In this document: one piece after another, positions 1-5,859 of the stretch
Position numbering within the stretch: the first letter of the stretch is position 1
How the letters are laid out: each line of letters starts with the position of its first letter
Source: an uncultured Porphyromonadaceae bacterium
GTDB lineage: Bacteria > Bacteroidota > Bacteroidia > Bacteroidales > Muribaculaceae
Length of the DNA stretch: 8,978 bases
Assembly: GCA_902475285.1 (NCBI GenBank)
Contig: CABRZA010000099.1
Coordinates: 1-8,978 of the forward strand
Direction: 5' to 3'
Notes under the pieces: generated by a model
The model's input: only the letters and a program-made list of their open reading frames with translations
Told to the model about the DNA's origin: nothing
The model's database searches: none
Made by a program: the position numbers and the translations under genes

Positions 1-135
1 GCCGGACGCTTGCTTTCCATAAACCTGCTAAACATCAGCGAGATAGCCTATAAGGTCGGCTTCGGCGACTTCTCGCATTTCACTCGCCACTACGGCATCT
101 CGCCCACCGAGTACCGCAAACGCCAGAAAGCATAA
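1..135 (+). CDS. AraC-family transcriptional regulator, C-terminal fragment
   Basis: The reading frame is open from the first base and ends in TAA at 133-135, giving the last 44 residues of a protein whose start lies outside the window. The segment NISEIAYKVGFGDFSHFTRH followed by YGISPTEYRKR is the second helix-turn-helix of the AraC/XylS DNA-binding domain, including the Ile-Ala-Tyr-x-Val-Gly-Phe helix and the closing Ser-Pro-x-Glu-Tyr-Arg. The domain sits at the extreme C terminus, as is usual both for stand-alone AraC regulators and for Bacteroides hybrid two-component regulators; which one this is cannot be told. Compared with the usual pattern (Phe-[ST]-Arg-x-Phe-Lys-Lys-x-x-Gly), about four residues appear to be missing between FTR and HYG, which would shorten the recognition helix by one turn. 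The target is unknown. The next gene has its own promoter. Confidence 0.9.
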   Translation, partial: AGRLLSINLLNISEIAYKVGFGDFSHFTRHYGISPTEYRKRQKA

Positions 136-212
136 GCTCGCTCTCCTTGCATTCTCCCCTTGGGCAAAAAATATATCGCGGCGTCGAAAATTGGACCGCG
201 TGGAGGATTTGC

Positions 213-246
213 TTTTTGCATCTTTGGCAAAAATTGTGTATCTTTG
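213..246 (+). promoter_or_regulatory. Bacteroidetes-type promoter for the peptidase operon
   Basis: TATCTTTG at 239-246 matches the Bacteroidetes -7 consensus TAnnTTTG exactly. TTTTTG at 213-218 provides the -33 element with a 20-bp spacer, inside the expected 19-21 bp. Transcription should start near 252-254, leaving a leader of about 60 nt before the ATG. It is the only such pair seen upstream of the four-gene set ending at 5556. Confidence 0.8.
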
Positions 247-257
247 CAGTGATATAC

Positions 258-271
258 GCACCCGTGGGTGC
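258..271. repeat. Inverted repeat in the peptidase leader
   Basis: GCACCC and GGGTGC flank a 2-bp GT centre. As RNA this would form a 5-bp hairpin with a CGTG tetraloop a few nucleotides after the predicted transcription start. As DNA it could be an operator with 6-bp half-sites. No T-run follows, so it is not a terminator. Its role is unknown. Confidence 0.45.
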
Positions 272-315
272 GGCAGCAATTATAAATTATTTGAAACAAA
301 GGCTGACTAATCCTT

Positions 316-2442
316 ATGCCGATGAAAAAAATCTTTTCAATCATTATTCTATTAAGCGCTATGACAATACAAGCCGCTGTCAACCCGTTGATGAAGCCTT
401 TCGAGGGTACTCCGCATCAGACGGTACCGTTCAGCGCCATCGACGATACTATGTGGATGCCCGCAATCGACCGCGGCATCGAGTTGGCAAATGCCGAAAT
501 CGACGCAATAACGCGCCAGCGTTCGCGCCCCGATTTCGAGAACACTATCGTGGCCCTCGAAAATGTGGGCCATGACCTCAACCGTGTGCTCAACGTGTTC
601 TACCCCCTCCTTTCGGCCAACAGCAACGACACCATGATGGAGGTTGCCATGGAGGCCTCGGGCAAGTTGAGCGACTTCTCAACCTCGATGGTGCTCAACC
701 GCGAGCTCTGGCAGAGGGTTAAGCAGGTATACGACGACCGTGAGCTCTTCAACCTCGATGCCGAAGACATGCGTCTGTTGCAGAAGACCTACGACTCTTT
801 CGCCCTCAACGGCGCCACACTCGAAGGCGACGACCGCGACGAGTTCAAACGTCTGTCGGCCGAGCTCTCCGCTCTCACCACAACCTTTGGTCAGAATGTG
901 CTCAAAGAGCTGAATACTTACGAGATTTATCTCACCGCCGACGATCTTGCCGGTCTCACCGAGGCCAATATCGAGCAGGCGGCCGAGGCTGCCAAGGCTC
1001 GCGGGCACGAAGGTGAATATCTCTTTACGCTCGACCAACCCGTATACTCGGCCTTCATGCAGAATTCGTCGCGCCGCGACCTTCGCGAGCGCATGTATCG
1101 CCTATACAACGGGCGGAACACTCAGGGCGAATACTCCAACCTCGACAATATCTGCCGAATAGCCGACATCCGACATCGTCTGGCAGTACTGCTGGGCAAT
1201 CCCACCTTCGCCGCTCAGAATCTTCGCCAGACTATGGCCGAGAAACCTGAAGCTGTCTACGACCTTCTCGACCGTCTCCGCGACGCCTACCGTCCCGCAC
1301 TCGACGCCGAAATGGCCGAGCTCAAGGCCTTTGCTTCCAAGCTCGAGGGTCACGATATGGAAATACATCCCTGGGACTATTCGTATTACAGCAAGAAGCT
1401 CCGTGAAGAGAAATATTCATTCAACGAGGACGACATGCGTCCGTATTTCAAGCTTGAAAATGTGGTCGACGGTGTCTTTGGGCTCGCAACCCGTCTCTAC
1501 GGCATTCATTTCACGCCCAATCCCGACATCGAGGTTTACCATCCCGACGTGAAGGCCTACGACGTGACCGATGCCGACGGCTCATACCTCGGCGTGCTCT
1601 ACACCGACTTCTTCCCCCGCGCATCGAAGCGCCCCGGAGCTTGGATGACAGGCTTCAAGGACCAGTGGATCGAAGCCGACGGAACCAATTCGCGTCCGCA
1701 TGTGTCGATTGTGATGAACTTCACCAAGCCCACGTCTACCCGTCCGTCGCTGCTCAGCCCCTCGGAGGTCGAGACCTTCCTCCACGAGTTCGGCCATTCG
1801 CTCCACGGCCTGTTGGCCAACACGAAGTACGCTTCGCTATCGGGCACGGCAGTCTACCGCGACTTCGTGGAGCTCCCCTCGCAGTTCAACGAAAACTTCC
1901 TCACCGAGCGTGAGTGGCTCGACTCCTTTGCGCGCCATTACGAAACAGGCGAGCTCATTCCCTCGGCACTCATCGACCGCCTGGTGGCCGCTCGCCAATA
2001 CGGTGCCGCTTACAGCTGCATGCGTCAGCTCGGCTTCGGATATATCGACATGGCATGGCATACCGTCACCGAGCCTGTGACCGATGCCGCCGCATTCGAG
2101 CGCAAGGCAATGGACGGCGTGCGCGTTTTCGACGACAACGTGGGTATGGTGTCGCCCCAGTTCAGCCACATTTTCTCGGGAGGCTACGCCGCCGGTTATT
2201 ATAGCTATAAATGGGCCGAGGTACTCGATGCCGATGCCTTCGCCTTCTTCAAGGAGAACGGTACTTTCGATGCCGGAACAGCAGCGAAATTCCGCGAGAA
2301 CATCCTTTCGAAGGGCGGAACGGTACATCCGGCCGAACTCTACCGCCGTTTCCGAGGCAAGGACCCATCGATTGATGCCCTCCTTATCCGCGACGGCATC
2401 AAGCCGGCAAATGGAACGGTAGCTCCTATCAATAAGGACTGA
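316..2442 (+). CDS. dcp: M3-family zinc metallopeptidase, peptidyl-dipeptidase Dcp-like, exported
   Basis: Family members remove dipeptides from the C terminus of short peptides (Dcp) or cleave short oligopeptides; the likely role here is peptide breakdown in the periplasm. Of 708 residues, the zinc site is HEFGH at 490-494 (H490, E491, H494), with the third ligand E519 in DFVELPSQ, exactly 29 residues after H490 as in thimet-type M3 enzymes. Other family marks are SGT before that Glu, GAWM at 441-444, and a C-terminal HIFSGGYAAGYYSYKW block (H618, Y624, Y628, Y631) matching the substrate-binding His/Tyr residues. Length is close to E. coli Dcp (about 680) plus a leader. The N terminus is MKK followed by a hydrophobic stretch and Ala-Ala, a type I signal peptide with probable cleavage near residue 20; there is no lipobox Cys. 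ATG at 322 is an equally good start. It is first in a tight gene set, 11 bp before the next gene. Dcp is preferred over oligopeptidase A from the TDFFPR-x(6)-GAWM region, but the sub-family call is less certain than the family. Confidence 0.93.
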   Translation: MPMKKIFSIIILLSAMTIQAAVNPLMKPFEGTPHQTVPFSAIDDTMWMPAIDRGIELANAEIDAITRQRSRPDFENTIVALENVGHDLNRVLNVFYPLLSANSNDTMMEVAMEASGKLSDFSTSMVLNRELWQRVKQVYDDRELFNLDAEDMRLLQKTYDSFALNGATLEGDDRDEFKRLSAELSALTTTFGQNVLKELNTYEIYLTADDLAGLTEANIEQAAEAAKARGHEGEYLFTLDQPVYSAFMQNSSRRDLRERMYRLYNGRNTQGEYSNLDNICRIADIRHRLAVLLGNPTFAAQNLRQTMAEKPEAVYDLLDRLRDAYRPALDAEMAELKAFASKLEGHDMEIHPWDYSYYSKKLREEKYSFNEDDMRPYFKLENVVDGVFGLATRLYGIHFTPNPDIEVYHPDVKAYDVTDADGSYLGVLYTDFFPRASKRPGAWMTGFKDQWIEADGTNSRPHVSIVMNFTKPTSTRPSLLSPSEVETFLHEFGHSLHGLLANTKYASLSGTAVYRDFVELPSQFNENFLTEREWLDSFARHYETGELIPSALIDRLVAARQYGAAYSCMRQLGFGYIDMAWHTVTEPVTDAAAFERKAMDGVRVFDDNVGMVSPQFSHIFSGGYAAGYYSYKWAEVLDADAFAFFKENGTFDAGTAAKFRENILSKGGTVHPAELYRRFRGKDPSIDALLIRDGIKPANGTVAPINKD

Positions 2443-2453
2443 GCACGAGCAGC

Positions 2454-2966
2454 ATGGCCGTAGCCGACCACACCGACAATGCGGAGCCCCTGTCGCCGCC
2501 TGTTTTCAGGCCTGGCGCGGGGGCTTGCGCGCGTGTTCAAGCCTCCGGCATCTTGGGTAAGTGCTTGGGCAGTATAGCGGTGCTCCTTCTTGCGCTGACC
2601 ATTGTGGCGGCGAACTTCGACTGGCGCTGGGCTGTTGTAGGATTGATGGCACTGTTCCTGGCCTTTCCGATGCTCGCATTCCTTGTGTGGCTCAAAGCGT
2701 TGGGCAACCCGGCCTATGCCGAAGCCATGAAGTTGCAGCAATGGGAATGCAGCGCCGACGCCACGGCACTCACCGTGCACTTCTTTACCCCCGGCGACGA
2801 CGGAGAGTGCGTGCCGGCCTCTGATCTTGCCTCTATCCCCATAACCGGTGCCGAGCGTTGCGGGCGCTATGCCGTAGTGCGACTTGCTTCCAGTGCGCCA
2901 GTGCCCTTCCTCATTGCGCCCGTCGACGTCGTTCCTATACTCATAGCTCAAAAATACAACCTCTAA
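2454..2966 (+). CDS. Small membrane protein with two transmembrane helices (possibly YcxB-like)
   Basis: This is a 170-residue protein of unknown function. After a polar, Pro-rich N terminus (1-35) come two hydrophobic segments (about 38-54 and 59-80) separated by a short NFDWRW turn, then a soluble C-terminal domain of about 90 residues that looks like a beta-rich module (LTVHFFTPGDD ... CGRYAVVRLASSAPVPFLI). A helical hairpin followed by a small beta domain resembles the layout of YcxB-like proteins, but I see no diagnostic motif and offer this only as a possibility. There is no signal peptide. The gene starts 11 bp after the peptidase stop and ends 14 bp before the next ATG, so translation within one transcript is likely. 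The start is chosen because it is the first ATG after the upstream stop; a later start near the first helix cannot be excluded. Confidence 0.72.
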   Translation: MAVADHTDNAEPLSPPVFRPGAGACARVQASGILGKCLGSIAVLLLALTIVAANFDWRWAVVGLMALFLAFPMLAFLVWLKALGNPAYAEAMKLQQWECSADATALTVHFFTPGDDGECVPASDLASIPITGAERCGRYAVVRLASSAPVPFLIAPVDVVPILIAQKYNL

Positions 2967-2980
2967 CTCCTCTTATTAAT

Positions 2981-5107
2981 ATGGGACAAGAACCTTCACT
3001 GATAGAAACCGCAGCCCAGGCTCTTCAAGCCTTCGACAAAGGTTCTGTAGTTGATGCTCTCGATATAATCCGCCGCTATCCCTACACTCCTGCGCAGCTT
3101 GAGGTTGCGGGCGACGTAGGCGCTGAGCTAGACGCCATAGTCGAACAGTACTTCTACATGCTGCGTCTGGTGGTCGACAACGGCCTAACCTACAACACCG
3201 CCGATATTGCCGCGCGTTTCCGACGTCTCTGCGTCAAGCTCGTCTACATCGACCTCGAGCGCCTCAACCAGCCCTTCGGCGCCGCACGCCGTTTTCAGCG
3301 CCTGCGCCCCGAAGAGACCCTCGAGACCCTCGTGAGCGACTATCTCGCCGAGGCCGACCGCCTCAGCACCGATGCTGCGTCGCTCACCGACCCGCGCCGA
3401 CGCCGCACCCTCGAGCGCCTGGCAACCGATATCTTCGACCGTCTCTGGACCGCTGAGGAAATCGGCGACGGCGTGGTACGGCTCATCGACAGTCTCCTCA
3501 CCGACGACACCATCAACCAAGGCCACCGTGTGCTTTGGGCGCATGCCCTTGGCCTCAACGTCATAATCAATCCCCGACCCCTCGACAGGCACAATACTGC
3601 CGGCGGTGCATTCGTTCTGCTTTCGGGTCTGCTCGGCACCAAAACTCCCGTGGGCCTCGCAGCACTTACATGGCTTACTCTGGTGGCCTTGTACCGCAAG
3701 GGAGAGTCGCGCGACGATATCGTCCGGCAAATAGTGAAACACGATGCCATTTACGATGTTCTCTCGGTCCTCTCCTCCGACTTCATGATGGATATCGACT
3801 TCAAGAACCTCGCCGGGATGTTTCAGGGCATGACACCGGGCACCATCCCCGATCCCGCAAGCCTCACTCCCGACCAGCTCAAGGGCGTGGAGTACGTGTC
3901 GCAGTGCGCCACGCGCGGCGACGATATCTTCCGCAACGTCTTCGGTGTCAACCGCGCCAACCCATTCTTCGCAACAATTGCCAATTGGTTCCTGCCCTTC
4001 GACATAGAGCACAGCGCCCTCGCTGAAGTCACCGACGGTCTCGGTGTGGCCATTGCCGACAATCTTGCCGCCATACCGGGTATAGTCGACGGCGACAAGT
4101 ACGCCATGCTCCTGTCGATGTTGTCGATGCCGTCTGCCTACCGCTCCCAGGCTATAACCGCCATGGTCGACGGCATGGCGCGTTTCACAGGCGACGGCAT
4201 GCTCGACGCCGTGCGACGCACCGACAGCCTCCGTCTTCAGGTTGCCGCCCAGGTCCACATGGTGTCGCGCTTCCTCCGTACATCGCCCTGGAAAGACACC
4301 TTCGCCACCCGCATCGAAAAATTCGTCTCCATCTTCCTGCCCTACGCCTTCCTCGATTTCGACCGCGTGGAGGGCTTGGCTGAAGAGATGCTCCAACGCC
4401 ACGTCCCCGGCGAGACAATACGCATCATCGAGAATCTCGGAGCCGCCGATGAAATCTCCGACAACCTGGCCGACCTATATGTCCGAGCCCTCGGCGAAAT
4501 TCGCTCCATGGGTTTCAGCCATTATGCCGAAGCCGTAATGGCACGCTGCGGCTCCAAGTCACCCGACATTCTCTGTATGCTCTACAGCGGCAACCCCGAA
4601 CCCTCGTCCGAACTCGTCGAAATGCTTTCCGACTCCCTCGACGACAATCCCGACCACCGTGGCTTGGTGCGCGCCGTGGCCGGTATGGAGCTCGATGACG
4701 GCAACATCAAGAAGTCTCTGCAAATCATCGAGCATTACCTATATCTCGTCGAGAAGCCCGATATCGACATACTCCGCCTCTATGCCAAGGCCCTCCTTTA
4801 TGCCGCCCGGCCCGACGAAACTGTGAGGGTATATGAGAACAATGGCCTCGCCAAAGGCGATATATACGACGATGCCCCCTATCTCGCCGCACTGTGGCTC
4901 ACAGGGCAGCAACGAAAGGCTATCAAGCTTTTCAATGATATGCCTGAAGATGGTTTCCCTGAAACGAAATTCGAATACTTCCCCGAATTTGTCGCCGACG
5001 TCGTGCGCGATACTCCCGGCCTTTCCGACAATCCTCGCACCGCAAGCCTCGTAGCCTTCATCGACGCCACCCGTTACTCCGACGGAATAAACGGATTTAA
5101 ATTATAA
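2981..5107 (+). CDS. Uncharacterised 708-residue alpha-helical repeat protein (TPR-like C terminus)
   Basis: I do not recognise a characterised homologue, though the style matches conserved Bacteroidales proteins annotated only as hypothetical or tetratricopeptide-repeat. The protein is almost entirely predicted helix, with no signal peptide and no clear membrane anchor, so it is probably cytoplasmic. Notable segments are an Arg/Glu-rich N-terminal third, a hydrophobic Gly-rich stretch (AGGAFVLLSGLLG), a striking aromatic block NPFFATIANWFLPFD (327-341), and a C-terminal region from about 575 (NIKKSLQIIEHYLYL, LRLYAKALLYAARPDETVRVY) with the paired-helix spacing of TPRs. The frame is open upstream to 2858 but that part overlaps the previous gene; ATG 2981 is 14 bp after its stop, follows an AT-rich spacer, and opens with a natural MGQEPSLIETAAQAL. 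A scaffold or protein-interaction role is an inference from fold only. It ends 26 bp before the DUF4293-type gene. Confidence 0.85.
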   Translation: MGQEPSLIETAAQALQAFDKGSVVDALDIIRRYPYTPAQLEVAGDVGAELDAIVEQYFYMLRLVVDNGLTYNTADIAARFRRLCVKLVYIDLERLNQPFGAARRFQRLRPEETLETLVSDYLAEADRLSTDAASLTDPRRRRTLERLATDIFDRLWTAEEIGDGVVRLIDSLLTDDTINQGHRVLWAHALGLNVIINPRPLDRHNTAGGAFVLLSGLLGTKTPVGLAALTWLTLVALYRKGESRDDIVRQIVKHDAIYDVLSVLSSDFMMDIDFKNLAGMFQGMTPGTIPDPASLTPDQLKGVEYVSQCATRGDDIFRNVFGVNRANPFFATIANWFLPFDIEHSALAEVTDGLGVAIADNLAAIPGIVDGDKYAMLLSMLSMPSAYRSQAITAMVDGMARFTGDGMLDAVRRTDSLRLQVAAQVHMVSRFLRTSPWKDTFATRIEKFVSIFLPYAFLDFDRVEGLAEEMLQRHVPGETIRIIENLGAADEISDNLADLYVRALGEIRSMGFSHYAEAVMARCGSKSPDILCMLYSGNPEPSSELVEMLSDSLDDNPDHRGLVRAVAGMELDDGNIKKSLQIIEHYLYLVEKPDIDILRLYAKALLYAARPDETVRVYENNGLAKGDIYDDAPYLAALWLTGQQRKAIKLFNDMPEDGFPETKFEYFPEFVADVVRDTPGLSDNPRTASLVAFIDATRYSDGINGFKL

Positions 5108-5133
5108 ATAACTAAATACAAGCATTTTCCCTT

Positions 5134-5556
5134 ATGGTAATTCAACGCTGGCAAAGTGTGCTGCTGCTCCTTGCAGCAGTGCTGATGTGCATCTTCTGCT
5201 CCACACCCTTTGCGACACGGACTGTCGAAGGCACCATTGAAGCCTCCGATGTCTTCATCTCGGAAGCTCCTGTCCTCCTCGTGCTCAACATCCTCGTGGC
5301 CGTACTCCTCTTCATCGCCATCTTCCTCTTCAAGAACCTCCGTCTCCAGATGCGGGTCACCGTTATCTCTATGGTACTCATAGCCACCTCTATGGCCGCA
5401 TCGGCCTTCGTGGTCTATGGTGGCGGCATGGCCACAAGCCTCATTTGGGTAGGCGGCGTACTCCTCCTTCTCGCAGCTCTCGTCTGCGCCCTCGCCGCCC
5501 TCCGCTTCATGCGCCGCGACCGCAACCTCCTCCGCAGCTACGACCGCCTCCGCTGA
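5134..5556 (+). CDS. DUF4293-type four-helix integral membrane protein
   Basis: This 140-residue protein of unknown function has the marks of the Bacteroidetes-specific DUF4293 family: an N terminus of the form M-x-IQR-x-QS-x-LLLAA running into the first helix, four transmembrane helices (about 7-25, 45-67, 74-96, 103-124), a short extracytoplasmic loop after helix 1 with an acidic, Thr-rich sequence, and a basic C-terminal tail FMRRDRNLLRSYDRLR. The positive tail should face the cytoplasm, as should the short N terminus. It is last in the set starting at 316 and is followed 22 bp later by a strong terminator. Leucine codons are extremely biased (21 of 26 are CTC), in contrast with the polysaccharide genes downstream. 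Confidence 0.9.
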   Translation: MVIQRWQSVLLLLAAVLMCIFCSTPFATRTVEGTIEASDVFISEAPVLLVLNILVAVLLFIAIFLFKNLRLQMRVTVISMVLIATSMAASAFVVYGGGMATSLIWVGGVLLLLAALVCALAALRFMRRDRNLLRSYDRLR

Positions 5557-5578
5557 GTGCTTCCTTTTGAAAATTTCA

Positions 5579-5612
5579 GACCGTCTCCTTTTCGGTGGCG
5601 GTCTTTATTTTT
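5579..5612 (+). terminator. Intrinsic terminator of the peptidase operon
   Basis: GACCGTCTCC and GGTGGCGGTC form a 10-position stem (5579-5603) with one G-U wobble, one T-T mismatch and a TTTTC loop, followed at once by TTTATTTTT (5604-5612). It lies 22 bp after the DUF4293-type stop and only about 20 bp before the next promoter, cleanly separating the two transcription units. Confidence 0.85.
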
Positions 5613-5633
5613 GATTCCGCGTGGCGGAGGAGA

Positions 5634-5665
5634 TTTGCGGGAGTCTGAAAAAATTTGTAATTTTG
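5634..5665 (+). promoter_or_regulatory. Bacteroidetes-type promoter of the polysaccharide locus
   Basis: TTTG at 5634-5637 and TAATTTTG at 5658-5665 are spaced by exactly 20 bp and both match the -33/-7 consensus. The start of transcription should fall near 5670-5672, giving an unusually long leader of about 190 nt before the ATG at 5860. No long inverted repeats flanking the promoter were seen, so it does not look like a classical invertible capsule promoter. Confidence 0.8.
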
Positions 5666-5859
5666 CGGCGTCACAATGTGGGCGTTGGTTCGCCGTGACA
5701 CTTCTTTCTGTGCTGATGTATTTATTTTCAGCGCTATAACTTTTAGATTGTGCCGAGCATGTCGATAGTTTTGCAGCTCATGCACTTCCGTTTCTGCCTT
5801 GGTGGAGCGACGGAGGGAGACAGAGATATGCCGCATTTTCGTCTTGTTTAAATTTTTTG
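5666..5859 (+). promoter_or_regulatory. Long structured 5' leader upstream of the UpxY-like gene
   Basis: The leader would start with a hairpin: GTCAC (5670-5674) pairs with GTGAC (5695-5699), and stacked inside it GGCG (5681-5684) pairs with CGCC (5691-5694), leaving a 6-nt bulge and a TTGGTT loop. A second hairpin at 5785-5816 pairs CTTCCGT with ACGGAGG (7 pairs, one G-U). In Bacteroides, UpxY proteins act through the untranslated region between the promoter and upxY, so this stretch is the natural candidate target here. Base-pairing is read by eye; function is inferred. Confidence 0.5.
5741..5773 (+). promoter_or_regulatory. Possible second promoter inside the leader
   Basis: TAGTTTTG at 5766-5773 is a perfect TAnnTTTG -7 box. 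The upstream partner is poor: TTTTAG at 5741-5746 with a 19-bp spacer. If used, it would give a leader of about 80 nt that skips the first hairpin. Since the -7 motif alone can occur by chance in AT-rich sequence, this is tentative. Confidence 0.35.

Larger units (their letters stand above)
136..315. other. Intergenic region between the araC-type gene and the peptidase gene
   Basis: This 180-bp gap holds the peptidase promoter (213-246) and its leader. A weak inverted repeat CGCGG (177-181) / CCGCG (196-200) with a 14-nt loop lies upstream of the promoter, but no clear T-run follows it, so it is not a convincing terminator for the upstream gene. I see no small gene or RNA gene. Confidence 0.6.

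Noticed and set aside
177..200. CGCGG / CCGCG inverted repeat as terminator of the araC-type gene
   Set aside because: The stem is only 5 bp with a 14-nt loop and no adjacent T-run.
2858..2980. Upstream extension of the helical-repeat gene to an earlier start
   Set aside because: The extra 41 residues overlap the end of the small membrane-protein gene and read as an out-of-frame Cys/Arg/Ser-rich translation; ATG 2981 follows the upstream stop directly.
3185..4402. 405-residue open frame on the minus strand within the helical-repeat gene
   Set aside because: Its Gly/Glu/His-rich composition without motifs is typical of the antisense frame of a GC-rich gene; no promoter of the TAnnTTTG type was seen for it.
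5574..5650. Inverted repeat TTTCAGAC / GTCTGAAA as an invertible-promoter boundary
   Set aside because: Eight base pairs within 300 bp is expected by chance, and inversion would move the terminator and -33 box but not the -7 box.
5857..5859. TTG as start codon of the fusion gene
   Set aside because: ATG follows immediately at 5860; the TTG is preferred only by an automatic longest-frame rule.
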